In this document: positions 26,861-36,297 of the stretch, in pieces | How the letters are laid out: every line of letters begins with the position of its first letter | Numbering within the stretch: position 1 is the stretch's first letter | From: CAZZCP01 sp964653235 | GTDB lineage: Bacteria; Bdellovibrionota; Bdellovibrionia; Bdellovibrionales; UBA840 | Reading direction: 5' to 3' | Length of the DNA stretch: 64,000 nucleotides | Assembly (NCBI GenBank): GCA_964653235.1 | Contig: CAZZCP010000004.1 | Location: 1 to 64,000 of the forward strand | The notes under the pieces: generated by a model | The model's input: the letters and a program-made list of their open reading frames with translations, nothing else | Databases searched by the model: none | What the model was told of the DNA's origin: nothing | Program-made: the position numbers and the translations under genes

Positions 26861-27092
26861 GGCCCCCTCCGATACATATAATTACAGCAAATAGGGTGCC
26901 AGACCAAAGCCCTATTGTTTTCACTCAGAGTCGATTGTTGATAAAACTTTAAACCCAAGGCAAAAACTTCGACACTGTCTCAAATTGAGAAAATCTAGGG
27001 TGTAATTAGATCTCATATAATATTATGACCTGCGGCTCATTAAGAATGATAAAATCACAGCATGCTCTAATGGCTTTTTTTAGATGAATTGA

Positions 27093-28019
27093 TTGACCGC
27101 AGTTTCAGAGCCTAAGAAAATAGAGTCTATGTCAAATGATGAATATTCACAAAAAAGAATCTTAGAACTCGAGGCTGAGCTACAGAGAAAGTCTTCGGAA
27201 CTCCTAATGTATAAAGAAGAGATTTCAAGAATCAATGCCCAACTCGAAAAGCTCATTGAGCGAGTTCGAAAAGAGCTCGAAATGGGCAATCAGATTCACG
27301 AGTTTTTATTGCCAACCGAAATTCCCAATATTCCTGGCTTTGAGTTTAGTGCCAAATTCAAACCCTCTTCGATTTCTGGAGGTGATTACTATGAAATACT
27401 TCATCATGAAGACAAATCTCGTTTTGGTCTTCTTATGGCAAGTTCATCTGGCTATTCTATGTCAGCCTTATTTCTAAGTGTATTGTTAAAATACACTTCA
27501 AAAATGGCTTCTAGAGGATCGATGGGGCCAAAAGATTTTTTAGTTGAAATTCAAAATGAGATGCAAAAAAAGATGACCGAAGAAGATAGCGCAAGTGTTT
27601 TTTATGCTAGCTTTGATCGTCGAAACAATGAACTTACATATACTTGCTGTGGTCATATTTTAGTAGCACATTATAGCTATTCACAAAAAGAATGCCGAGA
27701 ATTACCGGCAGAAGAATCAAGAATTGTAAAAGCAAAAAAATTAGACATGAAAGAGCACGTCTTGGTTTTAGAACCTAGAGACCGCTTGTTGTTATGTTCT
27801 GAAGGCCTTCTCTTTGAAGAAAATCCTAATGGAGAGTTTTTTGGTAAGTCTAAGATTTTGCAAATTTTTGAGAAAGAAATAGCACTATCACCCCATGAAC
27901 TTAGAAATGAGATTTTTGTTCATGCCCAAGAGTTTCGCCAGCATAAAGAGCAAAAAGCCGACCAGAGTCTTCTTTTGATGGAAGTGAAAGATCGCGTTAT
28001 AAGCCTAGCTCGCTCATAA
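27093..28019 (+). CDS. SpoIIE/RsbU-type PP2C phosphatase homologue, probably inactive
   Basis: Residues 15-70 form a coiled coil (RILELEAELQRKSSELLMYK), and residues 75-300 a SpoIIE-type PP2C domain (GNQIHEFLLPTEIPNIPGFE, SGGDYYEILHHED). The family's DVSGHG is SSSGYS here, the TDG motif is SEG (LLLCSEGLLFEE), and the final DD is AD (KADQSLLL). Three of the four metal-ligand sites are thus changed, so catalytic activity is doubtful. The start may be TTG at 27093 or ATG at 27129; neither has a strong ribosome site. It is divergent from a PilZ gene. Confidence 0.78.
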   Translation: MTAVSEPKKIESMSNDEYSQKRILELEAELQRKSSELLMYKEEISRINAQLEKLIERVRKELEMGNQIHEFLLPTEIPNIPGFEFSAKFKPSSISGGDYYEILHHEDKSRFGLLMASSSGYSMSALFLSVLLKYTSKMASRGSMGPKDFLVEIQNEMQKKMTEEDSASVFYASFDRRNNELTYTCCGHILVAHYSYSQKECRELPAEESRIVKAKKLDMKEHVLVLEPRDRLLLCSEGLLFEENPNGEFFGKSKILQIFEKEIALSPHELRNEIFVHAQEFRQHKEQKADQSLLLMEVKDRVISLARS

Positions 28020-28105
28020 TGCGATCTGCAAGTTTCATCTAATGCTTTCATCGCTTACAATAATCCGCTAATATTTGAGCTTAAAAGTATCAACAGGGAG
28101 TATTT

Positions 28106-29239
28106 ATGGTAGAAGTTTACGAAGGCGCATTAGATAGAGGCTTAGAAGGGGTCATTGCTTGCACGACAAAAATCTCATTTATTGTTGATGCTACGCTTAC
28201 TTATAGAGGCTATACAATCGAAGACCTTGCCGCCAATTCGAGTTTTGAAGAAACAATTTATTTGCTCTGGAACGATCGTCTCCCCACAGAAAATGAATTA
28301 AAGACTTTTCGCTCTGAAATAAGTAAAGAAATGAATCTCGATGCAAATTTGCTACAATTCTTAAAAAATCTTCCCACTACTAATGTTCACCCTATGGCCT
28401 GGCTTAGAACTGCCGTTTCAACTCTTGGCCTTTATGATAAAGAAGCTGAAGACTCCACTGAGGAGGCCAATCAAAGAAAGGCCATCCGCTTAACTGCAAA
28501 AATTGGCAGTCTCGTTGCTGCTTTCTCGCGGTTTCGGGATGGCAAAGATTTTGTTGCTGCCAACCCAGAGAAGTCTCTCGCTTGGAACTTTCTCTATCAG
28601 CTTTTTGGTACAGAGCCTGATGATGAAAAAGTAAAGATATTTGATACTTGTTTGATATTGCATGCTGACCACGAACTAAACTGCTCTGCTTTTTCTGCTC
28701 GTGTAACATCTTCTTCTTTGAGCGATGCCTACTCTTCTGTCGTTTCAGCTATTGGTGCTTTAAAAGGACCATTGCATGGAGGAGCCAATGAACAAGTGAT
28801 GAGAATGCTGAAAGAGATCGGCACTGTCGAAAAAGCCAAAAAGTGGGTCACAGAGGCTCTAGCACGCAAAGAGAAAATTATGGGTTTTGGCCACAGAGTT
28901 TATAAAAACGGTGACCCACGGGCCAAAATTTTGAGAAATATGAGCCAATCGATGACTCAAAATAGTGCCGAGCCTCATTGGTTTGAGATGTCTACGACGA
29001 TAGATGATACGGTTCAGGCTGAGAAAGGGCTATTGCCAAATGTCGATTTTTATTCTGCGACTGTTTACTACAGTATGGGAATACCTATAGACCTATTTAC
29101 ACCCATTTTTGCTGTATCAAGAACAACCGGATGGCTCGCTCATATTTTTGAACAATACTCTAACAACCGTATTTACCGACCACGTGCGAAGTGGGAAGGA
29201 AAAGAGGGCCTCAAGTACAAGCCAATTGCCGAAAGATGA
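28106..29239 (+). CDS. gltA: Citrate synthase
   Basis: The enzyme condenses acetyl-CoA with oxaloacetate at TCA entry. In 377 residues it has the catalytic set LILHADHELNCSAF, LKGPLHGGANEQVM, IMGFGHRVYKNGDPRA and VDFYSATVYYSMGI with catalytic Asp. The length fits the short citrate synthase type shared with 2-methylcitrate synthase; no prp genes are nearby, so citrate synthase is preferred. CAGGGAG precedes the ATG, and a terminator hairpin follows at 29305. Confidence 0.93.
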   Translation: MVEVYEGALDRGLEGVIACTTKISFIVDATLTYRGYTIEDLAANSSFEETIYLLWNDRLPTENELKTFRSEISKEMNLDANLLQFLKNLPTTNVHPMAWLRTAVSTLGLYDKEAEDSTEEANQRKAIRLTAKIGSLVAAFSRFRDGKDFVAANPEKSLAWNFLYQLFGTEPDDEKVKIFDTCLILHADHELNCSAFSARVTSSSLSDAYSSVVSAIGALKGPLHGGANEQVMRMLKEIGTVEKAKKWVTEALARKEKIMGFGHRVYKNGDPRAKILRNMSQSMTQNSAEPHWFEMSTTIDDTVQAEKGLLPNVDFYSATVYYSMGIPIDLFTPIFAVSRTTGWLAHIFEQYSNNRIYRPRAKWEGKEGLKYKPIAER

Positions 29240-29304
29240 GCTGAAGGACTGAGTAGAAGATAAAAGCCCTACACAGTCTGCTTAATTCTCATTGCTAAAA
29301 AATG

Positions 29305-29329
29305 ACCGGCCCTTGGTCGGTTAATTTTT
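29305..29329 (+). terminator. Rho-independent terminator of gltA
   Basis: A 7-bp stem ACCGGCC-CTT-GGTCGGT (one G-U pair) is followed by TAATTTTT, 66 bp after the citrate synthase stop. This is a standard intrinsic terminator and separates gltA from the PilZ gene at 29426. Confidence 0.8.
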
Positions 29330-29425
29330 GTATAAAATATCCACGTTTTCTCTAAGTTTCTAAAATTCCTAGTTTTTTCTAATTTTATTAGACTTTGTAC
29401 CGATCTGTTTTTATAGGAGTTTTCT

Positions 29426-30112
29426 ATGGCCTCGAAAGCGATACTTGTTTCGAAACCATGTGCAGATGAGTTACTTCTTAAGCAAAAACTACATGATTCT
29501 GGAGAATTTGAAGTCGATTCTGTTCATAGTGCTAGCGAAACTACAGATTTATTAAAAAGCAAGAATTACGACCTTTGTATTTTCAATTTCAATCGCTTTC
29601 GAAAAAGTCAGTATGACTTGGCTTTGAAAATGCGAAACCTTGGCTACAAGTTTCCGATTATGGCAACAGCAAATGAAATCGATTTTTCTGAGCTCCCCAA
29701 TGAAGTTTTTCAAGAGCTTTTGATTCTAGAAAAACCTTTTCATGAAAAAGATCTTATTGGCGTCAGCAAAAAGCTAATACAGGGTAAAAAGGTCGATCAA
29801 AGAATCCACCGAAGGTATCCCACCAACCAGATTGCTAAAGTCGAACTTGTAACCGAAGGTAGTTTGCATGACAGCCATATGTTCAATCTCTCAAAAGGTG
29901 GCGCCTATATTGAGTTACCGCAAGATCTCAAGCTCGATGAAGGAGATTTGCTACGACTCGATATTCACTTAGCACAAATAGACAAAAAGCACGACTTACA
30001 TGCCAAAGTGGTGTGGACCAACAAACAAGCACGCTGGAATATGGGTCAATCTGTAGGAGTAGAGTTTATCTCTCCAGATGATATTTATTCTACTTTGCTC
30101 GATAGCTTTTAG
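29426..30112 (+). CDS. Pseudoreceiver - PilZ protein 2
   Basis: This paralogue of the protein at 26192 has the same two-domain layout in 228 residues. The receiver-like half (KAILVSKPCADELLLKQKLH, NYDLCIFNFNRFRKSQYDLA, FPIMATANEID) lacks the acidic pair and has Asn at the phosphorylation position. The PilZ half has RIHRR and NLSKGGAYIEL, intact c-di-GMP motifs. TAGGAG precedes the ATG. It lies between gltA and a crotonase gene, which starts 16 bp after its stop and may be cotranscribed. Confidence 0.82.
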   Translation: MASKAILVSKPCADELLLKQKLHDSGEFEVDSVHSASETTDLLKSKNYDLCIFNFNRFRKSQYDLALKMRNLGYKFPIMATANEIDFSELPNEVFQELLILEKPFHEKDLIGVSKKLIQGKKVDQRIHRRYPTNQIAKVELVTEGSLHDSHMFNLSKGGAYIELPQDLKLDEGDLLRLDIHLAQIDKKHDLHAKVVWTNKQARWNMGQSVGVEFISPDDIYSTLLDSF

Positions 30113-30128
30113 TTGATAACTTAAACAC

Positions 30129-30839
30129 ATGTTAGAATTTGATGCCAAACTGATTCACTCTGTTTTGCGACTCAGTTTTTATTCTCCAAAAACTGCAAAT
30201 AGCTTTGACCTTCCTGCGGCTCTTAAGCTTCGTGAGTTCTATAGTGAAAATCAATACTCTGCCATTTTGTTTCGCTCAAGCCATCCAAAAGTATTTTGTT
30301 CCGGAGGAAACCTCAGAACCTATGCCTTGTCGAAAATCAATGAGGGCAAAAAAATCAATAAACAAATTAGAGAGATTTTAGTTCATTTTCAGCAATTACC
30401 CGTACCTAAAGTTGCTCTGGTCGAAGGAGATGTTTACGGTGGCGGCTTAGAACTTTTAAGTTGTTTTGATCATATTATTGCCCTGCCACATACACAGTTC
30501 TGTTTTTGGCAAAGAAAAATGGCACTCAGTTTTGGGTGGGGTGGAGGAGAAAGATTGCGAGCACGCCTCGGCCCCAAAGTCTTAGAACAACTATCCTTGC
30601 AAGCTGCATCGCTAAGTTGTCATAAAGCTCTCCAGATAGGCTTGATCGACGAAATTGCCTCTGCTCACAATTTGCAAGAGAGGGCGGATTCTTACATAAC
30701 AAAACAAAAGCAGCTCCCTCGAATTCCTTTTGGCTTTCTCAAAGACCAAGACAAAAAAGATGAGAGCAAAATTTTTGAACAACTTTGGGGAAACCCAGAA
30801 CACATTCAAATACTTAGAAATTTTATTAAGAAGAACTAG
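30129..30839 (+). CDS. Enoyl-CoA hydratase/isomerase family protein
   Basis: A crotonase-fold protein of 236 residues with the CoA/oxyanion segments PKVFCSGGNLRTY and PKVALVEGDVYGGGLELLSC, followed by FDHIIALPHTQFCFWQRKMA. Catalytic Glu residues are not clearly in the usual place, with WGGGERLRARLG following the segment where Glu is expected. A true hydratase, isomerase or decarboxylase reaction cannot be assigned. Its 3' end converges on elbB. Confidence 0.8.
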   Translation: MLEFDAKLIHSVLRLSFYSPKTANSFDLPAALKLREFYSENQYSAILFRSSHPKVFCSGGNLRTYALSKINEGKKINKQIREILVHFQQLPVPKVALVEGDVYGGGLELLSCFDHIIALPHTQFCFWQRKMALSFGWGGGERLRARLGPKVLEQLSLQAASLSCHKALQIGLIDEIASAHNLQERADSYITKQKQLPRIPFGFLKDQDKKDESKIFEQLWGNPEHIQILRNFIKKN

Positions 30840-30865
30840 GCAGCTTGAGCTTTTCTAATTGCTCC

Positions 30866-31519
30866 CTAAGCCATCTCCATCAGTTCTTTGACAGCTTTTG
30901 AAATGCCCGTGAAAACCTGACTGGGTTGTGCGTCATACATATAAGCAGGCGAAGTAATCACTTTGTTTTCTCGATCCGTAACAAAATCATCTACTTGGCA
31001 TTCAACATGCTGGGCGCCTGTTTTTTCAATTTCTGCTGCAGTCTCTTTGTCATTACCAATGGTCAAAGACACATTGTGCTCACCTAGGGCCAATGCCACT
31101 AGTGCAGGAGCAATACAAAATGCGGCGATTGGTTTTGATTCACGATGAAAGTCTTGTAGTAGAGTCTTTAGATTCTCATCCATGCTTGCTTGTGAGCCTT
31201 CTTTTGCAAAAGTACAAAGATGTTTTGCCGCTCCAAATCCACCAGGCAAACAGATCGCATCAAAATCAGCCGCCTTTAACTCCTTCAGGTCATGGATTTT
31301 ACCGCGTGAAATTCGAGCCGCTTCTTCTAATACATTACGTCTCTCAGACTTTGCCTCCGAGTGGAGATGATTGATTGTCTCTATCTCTTTGTTTGGCGCA
31401 AAACATTTCACCTCGGCTCCTGCAGCATCCAAAGAAATCAATGTGCTCACACTCTCAGTAATTTCTGCACCATCCAAAAAGCCACAACCTGAAAATACAA
31501 CTGCAATTTTTTTCGCCAT
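30866..31519 (-). CDS. elbB: Isoprenoid biosynthesis glyoxalase ElbB
   Basis: This DJ-1/PfpI-like protein (217 residues) has VVFSGCGFLDGAEITESVST, the elbow LPGGFGAAKHLCTFA and the nucleophile Cys in PIAAFCIAPALVA, all typical of ElbB. ElbB has reported glyoxalase activity in vitro; its link to isoprenoid synthesis is historical. TIGNDKETAAEIEKTGAQHV and ITSPAYMYDA also match. It stands alone, converging with the crotonase gene. Confidence 0.92.
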   Translation of the reverse strand: MAKKIAVVFSGCGFLDGAEITESVSTLISLDAAGAEVKCFAPNKEIETINHLHSEAKSERRNVLEEAARISRGKIHDLKELKAADFDAICLPGGFGAAKHLCTFAKEGSQASMDENLKTLLQDFHRESKPIAAFCIAPALVALALGEHNVSLTIGNDKETAAEIEKTGAQHVECQVDDFVTDRENKVITSPAYMYDAQPSQVFTGISKAVKELMEMA

Positions 31520-31552
31520 AAAAGTCCCCTTGTAATGGATCTAAACTTTTTT

Positions 31553-32329
31553 CTACTCGGTGGCAAATTGATAATCCACTACAATCTCACATTGCGTGAT
31601 TGGGGCACCATCTAACAAAAAGTTTGCGTAGGTGAGACATTGCGAAAGATAACGAGCATACCATGGAGTATCAGGACTCAATTCAATACTATATCTGGTC
31701 TTAAAGTCTCCCTGAGGAAAAACCAAAATTTCGTCAAAATCCACCCTCTTTACTCGAATTTGGCAATTCTCAATTCCACCGCAATTGGGCAGTTCACGAA
31801 TACTATCTGGTGGACTCATCTCATAGAAACTAATGCTCATATTGTAGTAATCAATGCGAATCAAATCTTCTACATTGGCAACATTTTTCAGGCGGATGCT
31901 TCGATCAGGTCGACTAAAGCGCGACTGTAGGGCTTGCTCTGAAACCAAGTCAGCAATCAACTCAATCTCTTCAAACTCATAAGATTTCAAAATATTTCCT
32001 TCTTCATCCAGGCTGGACTCTGTTTTTATACTACGCACCTCAAAACAAGGAACCGTATTTTGATTCTGATCTGTACACTCAGAACTTAACTTAAGAAATA
32101 CTTCTTGATCGATCCGTCCAAGCACGCCAGGCCTTTGATTCACAAACTGAATCGTCTGTGCAATGGTAAGCCTCTCTCCTACACCAATTTTATTCAATTG
32201 CTCTTCTGAAAAGTAATTATTCAGTTCGGTAGACAACACAGCTCTTGAGACTGGCTCGCCTAAATCTTCTTCTAGATGCTCTTCACATGAGCCGAGCAAG
32301 AAAACCAGCAAAACAAGCAAAATTCTCAT
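31553..32329 (-). CDS. Lipoprotein, function unknown
   Basis: The 258-residue lipoprotein begins MRILLVLLVFLLGSCEEHLE, with lipobox LGSC. The mature part is acidic, with paired cysteines (CTDQNQNTVPC, CGGIENC, CLTY and QCEI), and ends FATE. I recognise no family. The ATG overlaps the stop of the Eis-like gene (ATGA), so the two form a transcription unit. The acidic +2/+3 residues (Glu-Glu after Cys) do not exclude outer membrane sorting outside Enterobacteria. Confidence 0.72.
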   Translation of the reverse strand: MRILLVLLVFLLGSCEEHLEEDLGEPVSRAVLSTELNNYFSEEQLNKIGVGERLTIAQTIQFVNQRPGVLGRIDQEVFLKLSSECTDQNQNTVPCFEVRSIKTESSLDEEGNILKSYEFEEIELIADLVSEQALQSRFSRPDRSIRLKNVANVEDLIRIDYYNMSISFYEMSPPDSIRELPNCGGIENCQIRVKRVDFDEILVFPQGDFKTRYSIELSPDTPWYARYLSQCLTYANFLLDGAPITQCEIVVDYQFATE

Positions 32330-33417
32330 ATAGAATCCCAGCCCCAAATCCACATTCGAAGAGGAAAAATACGATTGAGAGTCTCAGAAACTTCGCTTGA
32401 AAAATCATACAGCTCTTCAGGGTTTTGCGGCCCAAAAAGAAGGCGAACAATATCTTCTTCTTTCTCGGTACTAAACAATTTGTCTTGCACCTGAAAGCGA
32501 TACTCACCATCGACATAAAACATCTTCAGTTGATTAAAACCTAAAACTTGAGAGGCATGTCTTTGAATTTTACTGAAAAGGTTTTGCGGTTTTAAAATAC
32601 GAATCAAGCCCAGATATCCATAATGTACATCGACTTGGTTTTCTTGAAAGCGTTTTAAAAGGTTTAAAGAATGAAGCGGCAAAAGCATATGCAGGTTTCT
32701 AGCTTGATCTTCTCGAATGTAGTTCAAAAGATTGAGTAAAGGTTTTACATTCCCCCCCCATTCGTGAATATAGCCATTTAGATCTGCTCCCTTACCTTCA
32801 ACGGCAAATGCCTGAATTTCATTATTATGCCAAGCTGTATAAACTCGAGAATTGGGAATCTGTAAATATCGTCGCACATCTTCAAGACTTCGCATACTAA
32901 ACACACTATGTTTCTGAAAGAGCTTTAAAATTGCTTCAGGGGCAACTTGATTACTGTTTTGAAAATGAAGCCCCAGCGGCTCGACCTCAAGTCGTTTATC
33001 GATACTGGCGATCAGTTCATTTCCGGCTAAGAAAAAATTCATTTTTTGATAAAACTCGTAGAGATCAGACCACAAAATGGCAAAATCACAGTCTTCTTCA
33101 ATAGCTGCATCGATACACTCTTGAATAATTTTCTTACTTAAACCTTGCTGCCGATAATCTTCATGTGTGACAACCGATCCGATTGCCGCGATTTTAAAGA
33201 CTCCGAGCTGACTTTTTATGTGCAGCGGCTTCCACACAGCATGAGATAGAATCTTTCCATTTTCTTCGATGACCCGAATGTTCTTTCGGTTGCTCTCACA
33301 AAAAACGCTCGGGTATTCATCGACAATAGACCAATCGAGGTCTTTTCTTAACTGTTGGTCTAAAAACTCAAAGAGTTCTGTAAACTTTAGATTTTCAGGT
33401 ACCTTAGGGTCTTCCAT
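32326..33417 (-). CDS. GNAT N-acetyltransferase, Eis-like
   Basis: The 363-residue protein has an N-terminal GNAT domain (IGSVVTHEDYRQQGLSKKII is the acetyl-CoA loop, V-x-x-x-x-R-x-x-G). It continues with a second GNAT-like part (YTAWHNNEIQAFAVEGKGAD) and a C-terminal SCP2-like segment (QVQDKLFSTEKEEDIVRLLF). This three-part layout is that of Eis-type acetyltransferases. The acceptor is unknown. The ATG at 33417 follows AAGGTGG. It is divergent from the ferredoxin gene. Confidence 0.75.
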   Translation of the reverse strand: MEDPKVPENLKFTELFEFLDQQLRKDLDWSIVDEYPSVFCESNRKNIRVIEENGKILSHAVWKPLHIKSQLGVFKIAAIGSVVTHEDYRQQGLSKKIIQECIDAAIEEDCDFAILWSDLYEFYQKMNFFLAGNELIASIDKRLEVEPLGLHFQNSNQVAPEAILKLFQKHSVFSMRSLEDVRRYLQIPNSRVYTAWHNNEIQAFAVEGKGADLNGYIHEWGGNVKPLLNLLNYIREDQARNLHMLLPLHSLNLLKRFQENQVDVHYGYLGLIRILKPQNLFSKIQRHASQVLGFNQLKMFYVDGEYRFQVQDKLFSTEKEEDIVRLLFGPQNPEELYDFSSEVSETLNRIFPLRMWIWGWDSI

Positions 33418-33550
33418 GAACCACCTTTTTCTTCTTATCTTATTAAAAAAAAACGGAATTTTCGCCTTTTTCAGAGGCATTCACGACTTTTGTTTTTGCT
33501 TTTTAAAGACTTTTCTAGCCTTTCATCTATAGATATGATACCAAAGCCTT

Positions 33551-33787
33551 ATGGCAGATAAAGAAGATAAGTGGCCTGAAAACAAGCCAGGCAAGTATTA
33601 TGTAGACCAATCCTGCATTTCTTGTGATGCATGCGCAACCACAGCACCAGATCACTTTATCATTGATGAAGATGATGGCCATGCTTACGTAATCAAACAA
33701 CCACAAGGCTCTGAAGAAAAGGAATTGGTAGATGAAGCAATGGAAGGTTGTCCCGTTGAGGCTATTGGTGACGACGGCGATGATTAA
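33551..33787 (+). CDS. Ferredoxin, single [4Fe-4S]
   Basis: A 78-residue acidic ferredoxin with a CxxCxxC motif (CISCDAC) and a distal Cys in GCPVEAI, which together bind one [4Fe-4S] cluster. The CP following the last Cys is standard. It would be a soluble one-electron carrier, possibly for a P450, a desaturase or an Fe-S enzyme. A DoxX-like gene follows 43 bp downstream. Confidence 0.88.
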   Translation: MADKEDKWPENKPGKYYVDQSCISCDACATTAPDHFIIDEDDGHAYVIKQPQGSEEKELVDEAMEGCPVEAIGDDGDD

Positions 33788-33830
33788 GTCTTTCTTTGAC
33801 CCTTTGTTTGAAATCTTCCAGTATTAGAAT

Positions 33831-34313
33831 ATGTTTGTCGCCTTTTTAGAAAGTATTAAATACACAGGCCACCTCTACCCAGTCTCTTTTTTAAGAGTCT
33901 ATATGGGCTACTTCTATTTACAGCAAGCACTTGAAAAGTACACCGGAGTTTATCTAAGCCAAGCCCGCTTTGCCTCACAAGTGCGAGAGGCCATGAACTT
34001 TGAACACTCTCCCGACTGGTATCTCCATTTTATGGAAGAATTCGCGGTTCCCTATTGGAAAATTTTTGCCTATAGCATTACCAGTTTAGAATTCTTAATC
34101 GGGCTCTCTTTTATTTTGGGTTATCTTGTAAGACCCTTTGCAATTCTTGCAAGTTTGCTCTCTTTGGCGCTTTTGTGGTTGAGTCCTATCGATTTGAGTT
34201 TAATGTATAAAACCTTTATTGCAATTCATATCACTTTGGCATGGTTGGGTGCTGGGCGCTGCCTGGGCATTGACTATTATTTTTATAAAAAAATGAGAGG
34301 TATCTGGTGGTAA
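33831..34313 (+). CDS. DoxX/DoxD-like integral membrane protein
   Basis: The 160-residue protein has four hydrophobic segments and a DoxX-type pattern (FLRVYMGYFYLQQALEKYTG in helix 1, ITSLEFLIGLSFILGYLVRP in the middle, HITLAWLGAGRCLGIDYYFY near the end). DoxD-like proteins are subunits of thiosulfate:quinone oxidoreductase in some Archaea, but that role is not supported here. It follows the ferredoxin and overlaps the GTG start of the transketolase. Confidence 0.78.
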   Translation: MFVAFLESIKYTGHLYPVSFLRVYMGYFYLQQALEKYTGVYLSQARFASQVREAMNFEHSPDWYLHFMEEFAVPYWKIFAYSITSLEFLIGLSFILGYLVRPFAILASLLSLALLWLSPIDLSLMYKTFIAIHITLAWLGAGRCLGIDYYFYKKMRGIWW

Positions 34314-36297
34314 AAAAAGTGAGTTTGGCAACCACGCCTAAAAGTCTTCCCCAATTTTTCAATAAAATTCCTAGAACCAATGGTGAACATGTTGCTTTCT
34401 CTGATCCACGTGCCATACGCGCCTTGGTAGCTTGCATGGATATGAATGCTGTCATCGGTGGGGCTGCTTCACATTATGGAGGACCAGCAGCTTTTGCAGA
34501 GATCAATTCAATTATTTATGGGATGGCTTTTCATGAGGCAAAAGCAAAAAACAAAGAGTGGTTTGAGCTCTATCATATTATCAATGATGCCGGTCACTGC
34601 GAAAACGGAATCTATGCACTTAAGGCCAATTATGGCTTTGCTGATTTAAGTTTAGATAGCCTAAAGGGCTTTCGCTCAATTCAAAGCAAGTTAACAGGTC
34701 ATGGCGAAAGCCACTTATTCCCCGAAGGAGTCTATCTCAGCAATGGGCCTCTAGGTTCAGCTCTACCCCAAGCCCAGGGCTTAGCGCTTGCTGATGCCTT
34801 AAATGGAAATAAAGAACGTATCACAGTTTGTTGTATCTCCGATGGAGCTGCCATGGAGGGCGAGGCTAAAGAAGCTTTCACTGCGATTCCTGGCTTGGCA
34901 AGCAAAGGCAAACTGGCTCCTTTTCTATGTGTTTTAAGTGACAACAATACCAAGCTTTCTGGAAGAATTGATGAAGATTCTTATAGCATGCAAGCCTACT
35001 TTAAATCACTACAAACCGCAGGCTGGGATGTGATTCAACTCGATGAAGGCAATGACTTAATCGCTTGTCTGCGTTTTTATGAAGAGGCCATTTCAAGTCT
35101 AAAAGAGAACCCTCAAAAGCCTGTTCTCTTGCATCTTAAAACCATCAAAGGAATCGGCACTGAGGCAACCGCAATGTCTGCCTCTGGAGGACATGGCTTT
35201 CCTTTAAAATCGGCAAAAGAACTCCCTGCCTTTTTACAAGAAATCTATGCTGATGATGAGTTGCCTGCCGAATTTTTGAGTTGGGCCGATGAATTGATGC
35301 AACTTGAAAACCAAACAGAAAAGATCTCATCAGATCAAATTGTCGAAAAAATACAAGTTGGAGTTAGCAAGGCTTTGATTCAGAAAAAGAAAGAGGGTAA
35401 GCCCATTTTTTCTATTTCCAGCGATCTCGCTGGCTCCACAGGAGTTGTGGATTTTCAAAAAGAATTTCCTGAAGCCTATCTTGATATCGGTGTTGCCGAA
35501 GCAAATNNNNNNNNNNAGGCCTTTCTAAACAAGGTTTTATACCTATTGTTGATACTTTCGCTCAATTTGGTGTTACCAAAGGAGCCTTGCCTTTGACCAT
35601 GGCCAATCTTTCACAAGCACCAGTGATTTGCATTTTCTCTCACATCGGTTTTCAAGATGCTGCCGATGGCGCTTCTCACCAAGCTCTAAGCTATATTGCT
35701 ATGATCAGCTCTATTCCCAATACTGAAGTTCATATTTTAAGTTGTAGCCACGAAGCAGAGGCCTTGCTTGGTCAAGCCATCGATGAGTTTCATGAGGCAC
35801 AAGAAAAAAATGAAGTGCCTAAATCATACGTCTTCTTTTTAGGCCGCGAAAATTTTCCTCAAAACTACATTGATTCCCAATTTCAAATTCGTAAATATCC
35901 GATTCTCAAAGAAAACCTAAAAGATCAAAATGTGTGCTTACTTGCCCTTGGAAGCTTAGTCCCGCAAGCTTTAAAAGCCTCAGATAGCCTTGAGCAAGCT
36001 GGAATTGGAAGTATCGTGATTCATCCCTCTTGCATCAACAAACCTGACCTTGAAACATTAAAAACGGCCTTGGCTAAAACAGATGGAAAAGTTCTTGTCG
36101 TTGAAGAGCATCAAAAAACAGCTGGCTTTGCTTCCATTTTAAGTTTGGCTTTGAACGAAGCGGGCATTCATTTTCAAATCAAGTCTCTGGCTGTTCAGGG
36201 AGAATTCGGCCAAAGTGCTTACAAAGCGCTTGAACTCTACCAAAAACACGGTCTCGATGCGCAAGGAATTCACAAGGCGGCACAAGAGCTTCTATGA
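34307..36297 (+). CDS. tkt: Transketolase (interrupted by an assembly gap)
   Basis: Transketolase moves two-carbon units in the pentose phosphate pathway using thiamine diphosphate. The N-terminal part has the ThDP motif CCISDGAAMEGEAKEAF with SDNN, TGHGESHLFPEG and the KGIG loop. LDIGVAEAN then runs into ten N (35507-35516). After the gap come GLSKQGFIPIVDTFAQFGVT and SHIGFQDAADGASHQALSY, followed by the C-terminal domain to 36297. The halves are out of frame as written; a gap of about 17 bases would restore the usual AEAN-[6 aa]-GL spacing. The start is probably GTG at 34307, overlapping DoxX. Confidence 0.9.

Noticed and set aside
35516..35596. Truncation of transketolase after the N run
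   Set aside because: The stop at 35596 is reached only because ten N set a wrong frame; the correct frame continues as GLSKQGFIP to 36297.
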